Assembly: GCA_005772945.1 (NCBI GenBank)
Contig: SXIE01000306.1
Coordinates: 1-16,304, forward strand
Reading direction: 5' to 3'
DNA: 16,304 nucleotides
From: Pseudomonadota bacterium
GTDB taxonomy: Bacteria > Myxococcota > UBA9042 > PHBI01
The notes under the pieces are model-generated. The model was not told the origin of the DNA. It saw only the letters and a program-made list of their open reading frames with translations, and made no database searches. Position numbers and translations under genes: made by a program. Shown here piece after piece: positions 6,032 to 13,826 of this stretch (positions are counted from its first letter, which is position 1; each line of letters begins with the position of its first letter).

Positions 6032-9000
6032 ATGTCTCGCGATCGGCTCCGTCATTTCAGCCAGTTCCCTCGGATCGGCTCGCCCCGCTGTTGGGCCGCC
6101 CTCATCGCCCTCGGCGGCGTGCTCGGCTTCACCGGCGTGGCACACGCGCTCTGCCCCGGCGGGACCGCACCGGTTGTCTTTTGGATGGACCGCGACGGCG
6201 ACGGCTACGGCGGCACACGCGCCTCGGCCTGCGCCATGCCCGACGACGCCGCCGGCCAGGGCGGCGACTGCAACGACGCCAATGCCAACGTTCACCCAGG
6301 CGCCCCCGAGCTCTGCAACGGCGCCGACGAGGATTGCGACGGCAGCATCGACGAGGGCGTGAAGCTGGCGTGGTACAAGGACGGCGACAAGGACGGTTAC
6401 GGGCTCGCGAGCGCCACGACCCAGGCGTGCTCCCAGCCGTCCGGTTACGTCTCGCGCAGCGGCGATTGCAACGACGCAAGCAGCACGGTCAACCCCGGCG
6501 CCAGCGAATCCTGCAACGGCGTCGACGACGACTGCGACGGCGGTGTCGACGAGGGGGTCAAGGCGACCTGGTACTGGGACGGCGACCACGATACCTACGG
6601 TCTCGCGGGTAGCGCGGCGCAAGCGTGCGCGAAGCCCTCCGGCTACGCTGCGCGCGCGGGCGACTGCAACGACGCCAACTACTACGTGAACCCGAGCGCC
6701 ACCGAGACCTGCAACGGCACCGACGACGACTGCGAAGGCGGCATCGACGAGGGCGTCAAGGCGAACTGGTACAAGGACGCGGACGGCGACAGCTACGGGC
6801 TCTCGAGCACGACCACGCTCGCGTGTGCACAACCCGCGGGCTACACGGGGCGTGGCGGCGACTGCAACGACCAGAGCGCGGCCTCGTACCCGGGAGCACG
6901 CGAGACGTGCGACCTCCTCGACAACAACTGCGACGGCGTGATCGACGAGGGCGTGAAGTCCGCCTTCTACAAGGACGCGGACGGGGACGGCTTCGGCACG
7001 AGCGCGACCACGACCACGGCCTGCGCGGCGCCGACCGGCTACGTCTCGAATGCGACCGACTGCAACGACCAGAGCGCCGCCATCAACCCGGGTGCCAACG
7101 AGCTCTGCAACGACACGGACGACGACTGCGACGGCGCGATCGACGACGGTGTCAGCAAGTCGACGTACTACCAGGATGCCGACGGGGACAGCTACGGCTC
7201 GACCACAGTCAGCGTCGCGGCGTGCGCGCGTCCGGTCGGCTACCAGGCGAATTCAGGCGACTGCGACGACACGCGCGCGGCGGTGAACCCGGGTGCCGCC
7301 GAGGTCTGCAACGGCCTCGACGACAATTGCAGCGGGGGCATCGACGAGGGGCTCACGAAGACCTTCTACAAGGACGCCGACGGCGACACCTGGGGCTCGA
7401 ACCTCGTGTGGATATCGGCCTGCACCATGCCGGCTGGCTATGCGAACCGCACATGGGATTGCGACGACACGAACCCCGCCGTCTATCCCGGTGCGACCGA
7501 GACGTGCAACACCATCGACGACAACTGCATGGGCGGCATCGACGAGGGCCTCACGACCACGTTCTATGCCGACGCGGACGGCGACGGCTACGGCGCGGCC
7601 AGCATCGTGGCGTGCACGATGCCGGCGGGCTATGTGACGCTTGCAGGTGACTGCAATGATTCCAATGCGGCGATTCGCCCCGGCGCGGTCGAGACCTGCG
7701 ACGGCCTCGACAACGACTGCAATGCCGTCACGGACGACGGAGTCCAGACGCTCTTCGCGGACGCCGACGGCGATGGGTACGGCGACGCCGATGCGACCGC
7801 GCTCTTTGCCTGCAACCAGACCCCGGCGAGCGGCTATGTGGCCACCGCGGGCGACTGCGACGACGCGCACGCGACCGCGCATCCGGGTGAAACCGAGGTG
7901 TGCGACCTCCTCGACAACGATTGCGACGGCGCCATCGACGAGAGTGTCCAGAACACGTTCTACCTGGACGCGGATGCCGACGGCTACGGCACCGCCACGA
8001 CGACCCAGGCCTGCACGCGCCCCGACGGCTACGCGACGGTTGCAGGCGACTGCAAGGATAGCGACGCGACGATCCACCCGAAGGCACCCGAGAGCTGCAA
8101 TGGCGTCGACGAGGACTGCGACAACCAGGTCGACGAGGGCGTGACGCTCACGTTCTACAAAGACCAGGACGCGGACGGCTACGGCTCGAACACGACGGTC
8201 AAAGCGTGCGCGATGCCGGTCGGCTACGCGACGATTGCAGGCGACTGCAACGATTCGAACGCGGCGGTTCACCCGAAGGCCGTCGAGACCTGCAACGGCC
8301 AGGACGACAACTGCGCGGGCGGGACCGACGAGGACGTCAAGACGACCTACTACCTCGACGGCGATGCGGACGGTTACGGCCGCTCGTCCGTGCTGGCGTG
8401 CGCGCCGCCGGCCGGCTACGTCGCGACCAAGGGCGACTGCAACGATGCCGACGCGAGCATCAACCCCGGCGCGAGCGAGCGCTGCAACGGCGTCGACGAC
8501 GACTGCGACGGAACCATCGACGACGCGACCCTCACGTACTACCCGGACGCGGACGGGGACGGCTATGGCGACGAGGCCGGCGCCCTGGTCATCACTTGCT
8601 CCGAGGCGGCCCCGAGCGGCTCGGTGCTCGTGGGCGGCGACTGCGATGACGCGAACTCGAACGTGCACCCGAACCTCGTCGAGCTCTGCGACCAGCTCGA
8701 CAACGACTGCGACGGCGCCGTGGACGTGGCCGACCTCGGCACGGGCTGCAGCGTGTGCGACCCGCTGTGTGCGGGCGCGTGCCGCATCATCGGGGGCTGC
8801 GACGGGCGCGATGTGATCGCCTGCGACTTCGGCAACTACCAGTCGCCGCCCTATGACGAGACCTCGTTCGACGACATGGCGGCGGGGTGCGCAGATCGGG
8901 GCGCGGAGCCCGTGACCGTGCGCTCGCAGAGCGACGACGCGTGCATCGCTACGGCGCTGCTCTTCGACCCGGGGCACTATTACGTGCTCGGCTTCAACAG

Positions 9001-9241
9001 CATCGATCAACCGGGCGCGTGGCGCTGGGAGAGCGGGCGGGCCGGGTACCCCGGGCTCTTCATCCCCCCCAACGGCGACGGCCTTCTTCACCCCTGGGAT
9101 CCGAAATACGCGGACCCGGGCGAGAACGTCATCGCCAGCACGGTGGAGCTGATCCCGGGGACGACCTTGCCGTACCTCTACTGGGGAAGCGTGGCCAACA
9201 ACGCCGGTCTCCGCTACATGGTCTGCGAGCGCGAGCGGTAG
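6032..9241 (+). CDS. Secreted protein with 13 PF11617-type metal-binding repeats and a C-terminal C-type-lectin-like domain
   Basis: The protein has 1069 residues. The ATG at 6032 is chosen because AAGGTGG (6021-6027) precedes it and it yields a clear signal peptide ending Val-Ala-His-Ala near residue 39; the in-frame ATG at 5954 gives none. Residues 50-906 are thirteen repeats of about 62-70 residues following the pattern [YF]-x-D-x-D-x-D-x-[YFW]-G, a Cys, GY, [GD]-DC-[ND]-D, PxAxExC[ND], D[DN][DN]C, [ID]-[DE]-[EDG]. Each has four cysteines and an acidic loop. This is the Pfam PF11617 putative metal-binding motif, common in myxobacterial surface proteins. Residues 923-1069 look like a C-type lectin-like fold: an SFDDMAAGC...VTVRS segment, YVLGFN, AWRWESG, PWDP, a WGSVANN core and terminal MVCERER. 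Calcium and disulfides probably stiffen the rod, and the lectin head may bind sugar; both are inference. No transmembrane or sorting tail is visible. Confidence 0.9.
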   Translation: MSRDRLRHFSQFPRIGSPRCWAALIALGGVLGFTGVAHALCPGGTAPVVFWMDRDGDGYGGTRASACAMPDDAAGQGGDCNDANANVHPGAPELCNGADEDCDGSIDEGVKLAWYKDGDKDGYGLASATTQACSQPSGYVSRSGDCNDASSTVNPGASESCNGVDDDCDGGVDEGVKATWYWDGDHDTYGLAGSAAQACAKPSGYAARAGDCNDANYYVNPSATETCNGTDDDCEGGIDEGVKANWYKDADGDSYGLSSTTTLACAQPAGYTGRGGDCNDQSAASYPGARETCDLLDNNCDGVIDEGVKSAFYKDADGDGFGTSATTTTACAAPTGYVSNATDCNDQSAAINPGANELCNDTDDDCDGAIDDGVSKSTYYQDADGDSYGSTTVSVAACARPVGYQANSGDCDDTRAAVNPGAAEVCNGLDDNCSGGIDEGLTKTFYKDADGDTWGSNLVWISACTMPAGYANRTWDCDDTNPAVYPGATETCNTIDDNCMGGIDEGLTTTFYADADGDGYGAASIVACTMPAGYVTLAGDCNDSNAAIRPGAVETCDGLDNDCNAVTDDGVQTLFADADGDGYGDADATALFACNQTPASGYVATAGDCDDAHATAHPGETEVCDLLDNDCDGAIDESVQNTFYLDADADGYGTATTTQACTRPDGYATVAGDCKDSDATIHPKAPESCNGVDEDCDNQVDEGVTLTFYKDQDADGYGSNTTVKACAMPVGYATIAGDCNDSNAAVHPKAVETCNGQDDNCAGGTDEDVKTTYYLDGDADGYGRSSVLACAPPAGYVATKGDCNDADASINPGASERCNGVDDDCDGTIDDATLTYYPDADGDGYGDEAGALVITCSEAAPSGSVLVGGDCDDANSNVHPNLVELCDQLDNDCDGAVDVADLGTGCSVCDPLCAGACRIIGGCDGRDVIACDFGNYQSPPYDETSFDDMAAGCADRGAEPVTVRSQSDDACIATALLFDPGHYYVLGFNSIDQPGAWRWESGRAGYPGLFIPPNGDGLLHPWDPKYADPGENVIASTVELIPGTTLPYLYWGSVANNAGLRYMVCERER
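6179..8749 (+). repeat. Thirteen tandem copies of a roughly 195-bp coding unit (PF11617-type)
   Basis: The units are diverged at DNA level but keep the GACTGCAACGAC-like and TGCAACGGC-like blocks coding for DCND and CNG. Units 10 and 11 have HPK instead of the usual PG. Unit 7 has a TWG instead of the usual YG or FG and a TWDCDD box. Unit 13 lacks the final DEG and leads into the lectin-like domain. The divergence argues against very recent expansion. Confidence 0.9.
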
Positions 9242-9242
9242 C

Positions 9243-9262
9243 CCGAGGGGAGCGGCGCTCGG
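9243..9262. terminator. Weak stem-loop between two convergent genes
   Basis: CCGAG (9243-9247) and CTCGG (9258-9262) can pair around a 10-nt loop in the 27-bp gap between the lectin-fusion stop and the P-domain lipoprotein stop. The stem is short and has no U-tract, so a bidirectional terminator role is only suggested by position. Confidence 0.25.
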
Positions 9263-9268
9263 CGCGTG

Positions 9269-10984
9269 TCAGTCCCAGCGCGACTGGATCTCCAGTCGCC
9301 AGGAGACAAGCGTGCCGAGCGCACTGCCCGTGTTCTCGATGCGCAAGAGCCAGGCGCCGTTCGCGCTCTCGTCGCCCGGAAAGGCGCGCACCGCGCGCTC
9401 GAGATCGAAGGCTCCAGTCTCCTGGCCGCTCTCGTGATCCCACACGACGCCGACGGTTCCGGCCGGGTTCGTCAGCGTGATCTTCAGGTCCTGGGGGCGC
9501 TCGTGGTCGACGACCAGCTTGGCTTGCACATCGGTCGACACGGTCGTCAGGCCGAACGCGGTGATCGTGCGCTCGACAGCGCCGCTCGGCGGGATCCGGA
9601 CGACCGCGAAGTCGTCGAAGCGGCCCGCCATCGAGGCGGGTTGGCAGAAGCCGGCGCCGCTCGGATCGGTGGTCTTGCACAGAAGCCCGCTGGTCGCGCC
9701 GCACCCGACGGAGGCCGTGCACGGGCCGAAGTCGCCGGTGGTCGTGCGGTTCGACGCGCAGCGCCCGCGGCCCTCGTTGATCGCGAAGCAGGTGAGGCCC
9801 TCGGCGCAGTCGGCGTTCACGGCGCACAGCGCGAGCTCGGGGCCGGGAGGGACGGCGCAGGCGTAGAAGTCCGAGTCCTGGATGCGCGCGGCGATGGTGG
9901 TCGTGCCGTGCTCGAAGATGGCGCCGTAGCTGTTGTCGCCGGCGCCGTACTCGTAACCGGTGAACGCGCGGTGGTGCGTCGCATCCCAGAGATCGACGAT
10001 GTTCACCGCGCTCTCGTCGACGGCGTCGAGCGCCTCGGTCGGCGTCGTGACCTCGGCGGCCGACACGTTCACGGCGGCGACGAGCTGGGCCTGCTCGGTG
10101 GCGCTGAGCCCGGCGACGCTGGTCACGACGCGCGCGTGTGTGATGTAGACGCCGACGGGGCCCTGCTTCAGGTCGTGCCAGCTGCCGCCGAAGACGCACT
10201 CGCGCCCGCGCGCATAGGCGACCGCCGGGTCCACGCAGAGCGACGCGGCGGAGTTCCAGAACTCCTCGTACGAGAGCGCGCACCAGCTCGGCGCCGGGGT
10301 CTCGGTCGCGCAGATGGCGTCGTGCGCGGGGGCGACCGGCTCGGCGTCGGCGCAGGCGCGTGCGACCTCGAGGGCGTCCATCGTGACCGGGTTGCGGTCG
10401 GGGTCCGCCATTTGCTCGTCGATGCAAACGTTCATGCCGGTGAGGAGCTGCGGGTGGCAGTAGCGGTCGTCGAAGGGCGGGGCGATCGGGCCGATGGGAA
10501 GCGGCGCGCAGTCGCCAGACTTGCAGGTCGCGACAAGCGTGTACTTGCCTTTCTGCTTGCCGTTGTAGGTGCTGACCGTGACGAGATAGCGGCCGCCGGC
10601 GGCGAGCGTGAGGCCCTTCAGCTTCGAGTGGAATCCCCAGCCGGAGTCGTCGTCGCGGCCGACCAGCGGCGTCGAGGCTACGTCGGCGGCGGTCGGGCCG
10701 ACGACCGTCATGATGGTGTCGAGCGCGGCGCTCGTGCCCTTGTGCGTGACCTCGAGGTCGACCTTGGCGCCGGGGCGCACTTCCAAGGTGTAGGTCGCGC
10801 GCGGGATGCTCTTGTCGAGCTGGCCGGACACCGGCGTGGTGAACGTGAGCGCGCCGGCGAGCGCGATGCTGTCGGACTTACCGGCCTCGAGGGCGTCGAA
10901 CGGGAGCTCGCTCGACTTCTCGGCGACATCGCTGCACGCGGCGAGCGGGATGACGACGGCGAGTGTGACACTGAAGCGGCGCAT
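9269..10984 (-). CDS. Lipoprotein with PPC-like, Cys-rich and C-terminal P/Homo B domains
   Basis: The protein has 571 residues from the ATG at 10984-10982, preceded by GGAGGA (10993-10988). The frame stays open far upstream, but that part is antisense to the YD-repeat gene. The signal peptide (Arg-Arg, hydrophobic core) ends in Pro-Leu-Ala-Ala-Cys17, a canonical lipobox. Residues about 50-155 resemble a bacterial pre-peptidase C-terminal (PPC) domain: GQLDKSIPRATYTLEVRPGA, LDTIMTVVGP, RDDDSGWG, LAAGGRYLVTVST. A middle segment of unknown fold includes FTGYEYGAGDNSYGAIFEHG. It is followed by a Cys-rich stretch with the C-x-DC-x-GLxC pattern. Residues about 470-567 match the proprotein convertase P domain (DHERPQDLKITLTNPAG, FPGDESANGAWLLRIEN, GTLVSWRLEI). 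PPC and P domains normally accompany secreted proteases, but no serine, cysteine or metalloprotease triad is recognisable here. Confidence 0.88.
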   Translation of the reverse strand: MRRFSVTLAVVIPLAACSDVAEKSSELPFDALEAGKSDSIALAGALTFTTPVSGQLDKSIPRATYTLEVRPGAKVDLEVTHKGTSAALDTIMTVVGPTAADVASTPLVGRDDDSGWGFHSKLKGLTLAAGGRYLVTVSTYNGKQKGKYTLVATCKSGDCAPLPIGPIAPPFDDRYCHPQLLTGMNVCIDEQMADPDRNPVTMDALEVARACADAEPVAPAHDAICATETPAPSWCALSYEEFWNSAASLCVDPAVAYARGRECVFGGSWHDLKQGPVGVYITHARVVTSVAGLSATEQAQLVAAVNVSAAEVTTPTEALDAVDESAVNIVDLWDATHHRAFTGYEYGAGDNSYGAIFEHGTTTIAARIQDSDFYACAVPPGPELALCAVNADCAEGLTCFAINEGRGRCASNRTTTGDFGPCTASVGCGATSGLLCKTTDPSGAGFCQPASMAGRFDDFAVVRIPPSGAVERTITAFGLTTVSTDVQAKLVVDHERPQDLKITLTNPAGTVGVVWDHESGQETGAFDLERAVRAFPGDESANGAWLLRIENTGSALGTLVSWRLEIQSRWD

Positions 10985-11011
10985 GGGTCCTCCGGGCCTG
11001 TGGTCGCGCGC

Positions 11012-11040
11012 CTGATAGGCCACTCGGGTAGGCGGCGCAA
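11012..11040 (-). promoter_or_regulatory. Candidate sigma70-type promoter for the P-domain lipoprotein
   Basis: On the minus strand TTGCGC (11040-11035) and TATCAG (11017-11012) are separated by 17 bp. The predicted start near 11005 leaves a leader of about 20 nt containing the GGAGGA site. Spacing and position are good and consensus match is moderate. Confidence 0.42.
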
Positions 11041-11175
11041 GCATGGGGTTGGCGCGCGCCGAGCGAAGGCCAGTGTAAGATAGAATTGCATTCAGGGGCC
11101 GCCGCGCATGGAGAGTTTCCTTCGGCGCGCGGGGCGACAGTCCTAACTGACCGGTTTTGCTGGATATGACGCGGT

Positions 11176-11231
11176 GCGTCGCGGGGCACGCGCCTTGCGA
11201 AACCTGTCGTGCCCGACGCGGTTCGTCGGGC
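11176..11231 (+). promoter_or_regulatory. Leader with two mutually exclusive hairpins before the YD-repeat gene
   Basis: Hairpin A pairs GCGTC (11176-11180) plus GGGCACG (11184-11190) with CGTGCCC plus GACGC (11208-11219): 12 base pairs with a 3-nt bulge and a 17-nt loop. Hairpin B pairs GCCCGACG (11211-11218) with CGTCGGGC (11224-11231): 8 perfect pairs with a 5-nt loop. The two share 11211-11218, so only one can form. Hairpin B ends 6 nt before the GGAGGGG ribosome-binding site (11238-11244). This is the layout of a translational switch, but no ligand or protein partner can be named. A REP-like repeat is the alternative. Confidence 0.4.
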
Positions 11232-11248
11232 AGGCACGGAGGGGCGAC

Positions 11249-13276
11249 ATGCGTGAGGCGGTGGTGGCGAGTGGTACGTGGTTCGGTTGGGCGATGGCGC
11301 TCTTGGTGCCGTCGCAGGGCGGCTGCCTGGACGCGCGGGAGGGCCATTCGAGCCCTCCGGATGCCGTTGATAGCGCTCAGGACACGCGTCCCGAGGAGAC
11401 CCGCACGGCGGCCGACACGACGCCGCCGCAGGAGACGGGCGAGGTGAGCGTGGCGCCGACGGTGGCCGTCTGCGCGCCGAGCGCCGTGGCCTTCGAGTTC
11501 AGCGTCCCCGCGATTCCGACCGAGGTCGCGGACCGGGAGGACTGCCCGCTCGCGTCGGTCACGACCGAGACGTCGGCGTCCAACGACTACGTGAGCCGCA
11601 CCGACTATGTGTGGGCGGGCGACACGCTGACGATCACGCAGCCGAGCTCGGTGGTCCGCTACGCGTTCGCGCCCGACGGCGAGCTCGCGCGATTCGAGCG
11701 GAGCTACGCCTTCGCGGCTGCGACCGATGTGATCGAGTTCCTGCCTGGTGGGCGCGTCGCGTCGGTCTGGCACGGTCCGGTGGGCGGGGCCCTCGAGGAG
11801 CTCGTGCACCAGGAGTGGTCGGCCGACGGGCGGCTCGTCGCGCGCACCGAGACGTTCGCCGCGCAAGGGTCCGAGGCCCCGTTCGGGCCGCGCGCACAGG
11901 TCGTCACGACCTGGGAGTATGATGCGCGCGGGCGCCTTGCGGGCGCGCGGACGGCCTTCGGGCCGCACGTCGCGGATGCGAGCTGGACGTACGACGCCTC
12001 CGGCGTTCCGACGCGGGTCGTGCGGACGCGCGACGGGGTGGTCGTCGAAGACCAGCGCTGGACGTGGGATGCGGGGGATGCGGAAGACGGGGGGGATGCG
12101 GCCGGCGCGGTGGGCGCGGCCGGCGCGCTCGCGAAGCGTGAGATCACGCGCGACGTGAGCGGGGACGCCTTCGGACCGGGCTACGCGTACACGTCCTACT
12201 TTCTCGGTGGTCCCCGCATCGCGCCGCTCGACGACGCCGAGCTCGGCGCGGCCGTCGCGCGCGAGTGGCGCGAGAACCCGTGGAACTCTGCGCCGGCCGT
12301 CGATGGCGCGCGCGCGTGCCGTCCGCTGCCGACCGGGTTCGGCCACGGCTATCCGGCGACCGATGCGCGCTACGACCTCGGGTGGGCGCGTGCTGAGCGG
12401 CCGCACGGCATCGGCTTCGCCTATGGATCGTCGGTCTACGCGTACGATTACGGCGACTTGGGTTGGTTCGGGCACGAGGGTGCCGACGGCGGTCAGGGCA
12501 GCCTCAGCGTCGACCTCGTGAACCAGGGGGCGGGCCACGCGATCGTGTCGTACGAAAACGGCGAGATGGTGCGGCAGGTCGTGACGAGCAGCGCGTGGGA
12601 TCTGGGGAGCTTCGAGGCGACGCGCGAGCGCGTGTTCGAAGCGCGCGCGGGCCAGGTGGGCGCCGGCCTGCTGGTGAGCGATCAAGTGAGCTGGACTGTC
12701 GCAGGGACGGGCCAGACAGGCGAGCGCGAGCTGACGTTCCGCTACGGTGACGACGGGCGCCTCGTCAAGCGCGAGCTCCTCGACGCGACGCGCGGGCTCT
12801 TGGCATTCCAGACCTGGACGTGGGATGCGGCGGGGCACGTGACGGCGCACGCGATCGCGGGCGGGGACTCTCCAAACCTCATGGCCAGGCCCACGACCGA
12901 TGACGCCCCCGCGGTCTCGCATCGCTATGAGCGCACGTTCGACGACGACGCGCGCCTCGTCCGTGACGCCGAGATCGTCGTGTCGAAGGACGGGCGCGAG
13001 GCCGCCTCGGAGCTCGTGCGCACGTTCGAGGGCACGCGGCTCGTCCGCGTGACCGGTCCTCGCGAAGATACTACGTACACCTATGATGCGGCAGGGCGCC
13101 TCAGCGAGGAAGTCCATCGCTTCAGCTACGCGCAGGTCCCGCCGGTGGAGGCGGTGCAGCGCGTGACCTACGCCTACGACGCCGACGGCAGGCTCGTGCG
13201 CACCGAGGACCGCCTCAGCGGCGAGTATCCTCGCAACGTGATCGAGACTCGCGCCTACGCGTGCGGGGCGCCGTGA
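11249..13276 (+). CDS. YD-repeat (RHS-type) surface protein, probable lipoprotein
   Basis: The protein has 675 residues. The ATG at 11249 follows GGAGGGG (11238-11244); an earlier in-frame ATG at 11174 lies inside the leader hairpin region and lacks a signal. Residues 4-21 are hydrophobic and the first cysteine is Cys26 in Ser-Gln-Gly-Gly-Cys, a relaxed lipobox with Gln at -3. Residues 27-72 are a Thr/Pro/Glu/Asp spacer. The body carries dispersed YD-type repeats: TWEYDARGRL (from 221), SWTYD, RYGDDGRL (about 498), TWTWDAAGHV (about 524), TYTYDAAGRL (about 610) and TYAYDADGRL (about 641). A Gly/Ala/Asp-rich insertion lies near 272-295. RHS and teneurin proteins use such repeats to build a beta-shell. 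The conserved RHS core and a variable toxin tail are absent, so this is not a polymorphic toxin. Confidence 0.85.
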   Translation: MREAVVASGTWFGWAMALLVPSQGGCLDAREGHSSPPDAVDSAQDTRPEETRTAADTTPPQETGEVSVAPTVAVCAPSAVAFEFSVPAIPTEVADREDCPLASVTTETSASNDYVSRTDYVWAGDTLTITQPSSVVRYAFAPDGELARFERSYAFAAATDVIEFLPGGRVASVWHGPVGGALEELVHQEWSADGRLVARTETFAAQGSEAPFGPRAQVVTTWEYDARGRLAGARTAFGPHVADASWTYDASGVPTRVVRTRDGVVVEDQRWTWDAGDAEDGGDAAGAVGAAGALAKREITRDVSGDAFGPGYAYTSYFLGGPRIAPLDDAELGAAVAREWRENPWNSAPAVDGARACRPLPTGFGHGYPATDARYDLGWARAERPHGIGFAYGSSVYAYDYGDLGWFGHEGADGGQGSLSVDLVNQGAGHAIVSYENGEMVRQVVTSSAWDLGSFEATRERVFEARAGQVGAGLLVSDQVSWTVAGTGQTGERELTFRYGDDGRLVKRELLDATRGLLAFQTWTWDAAGHVTAHAIAGGDSPNLMARPTTDDAPAVSHRYERTFDDDARLVRDAEIVVSKDGREAASELVRTFEGTRLVRVTGPREDTTYTYDAAGRLSEEVHRFSYAQVPPVEAVQRVTYAYDADGRLVRTEDRLSGEYPRNVIETRAYACGAP

Positions 13277-13308
13277 GCGACCGGCTCGTCGTCGGATCGA
13301 GCGCGGCT

Positions 13309-13695
13309 TCAGGCGCGCACGAGCGCGGTTCCGAAGAGGGCGAGCACCGCCGCCATCGACACGAGCCACACGACGCTTCGGGTGCGCGCGTGGTCCGTGA
13401 CGAAGAGGACCGAGTACGCGATGCGCAGGACTGGATAGGTCCACGCGGCGACGGCGGCGACGACGCTGCCGGGCGCGAAGAGGTGCGCCAGGATGACGGC
13501 GCCGATGAAGATCGGCAGCGTCTCGAAGGCGTTCTGCTGAGCCCAGTTGGCGCGCTGCTGCCAGCCCTCCAGCTGGGCCTGCCAGAGCCGCGTCTGGTGG
13601 TTGTCGCGCCGCGAGAAGCCGCGCAGCTTGATGGCGGACGTGAGAGCGAAGGGGATGGCCGAGGCCACGACGATGGGGAGCACGACGTGAAGCAT
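13309..13695 (-). CDS. MAPEG-family membrane protein
   Basis: The protein has 128 residues and four hydrophobic segments at about 3-23, 59-73, 78-100 and 107-125, the size and topology of MAPEG proteins (PF01124). The loop before the second helix has the family-like Arg48...Asn55-x-x-Glu58 arrangement (QRANWAQQNAFETLPIF), and the third helix contains the aromatic/Arg pattern YPVLRIAY. Eukaryotic MAPEG members are glutathione transferases and leukotriene enzymes, but bacterial ones are mostly uncharacterised, so the activity is unknown. The ATG at 13695-13693 has no Shine-Dalgarno sequence. A promoter-like pair positioned to start transcription at or near the ATG suggests a leaderless mRNA. 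It converges on the YD-repeat gene with a 32-bp gap that shows no strong terminator. Confidence 0.85.
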   Translation of the reverse strand: MLHVVLPIVVASAIPFALTSAIKLRGFSRRDNHQTRLWQAQLEGWQQRANWAQQNAFETLPIFIGAVILAHLFAPGSVVAAVAAWTYPVLRIAYSVLFVTDHARTRSVVWLVSMAAVLALFGTALVRA

Positions 13696-13703
13696 GGCTG
13701 TCT

Positions 13704-13731
13704 TAGCTAGCGACGGCGCCTCGGAGGTCAA
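13704..13731 (-). promoter_or_regulatory. Candidate promoter giving a near-leaderless MAPEG transcript
   Basis: On the minus strand TTGACC (13731-13726) and TAGCTA (13709-13704) are separated by 16 bp. The predicted start is near 13697, two nucleotides before the A of the ATG. This fits the absence of a ribosome-binding site. Confidence 0.4.
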
Positions 13732-13826
13732 CCGCGCGTGACCGAACGGGGTTGCGCGGCGGTGTGGCGGCCACGTTTTGCCGGCTCTTTGCCGCACGGC
13801 CGACGAGCTTGGGGTTAGCTCGGACC

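Noticed and set aside
7253..9091. 612-codon minus-strand open frame
   Set aside because: It is antisense to the 13-repeat gene. Its Val/Ala/Arg periodicity simply mirrors the repeats on the other strand, and it has no independent start signal or family.
6032..9241. Copper-binding MopE-like function
   Set aside because: The repeats match the broad PF11617 motif, but I cannot identify the His/modified-Trp copper ligands of MopE, so a metal identity is not claimed.
11249..13276. RHS polymorphic toxin with an immunity gene
   Set aside because: No RHS core or variable tail is visible, and the next gene is a convergent MAPEG protein rather than a co-directional immunity gene.
10985..13444. Upstream 820-codon extension of the minus-strand P-domain lipoprotein frame
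   Set aside because: It is Arg/Ala/Pro-rich and exactly antisense to the YD-repeat gene. A signal peptide, lipobox and GGAGGA site mark the true start at 10984.
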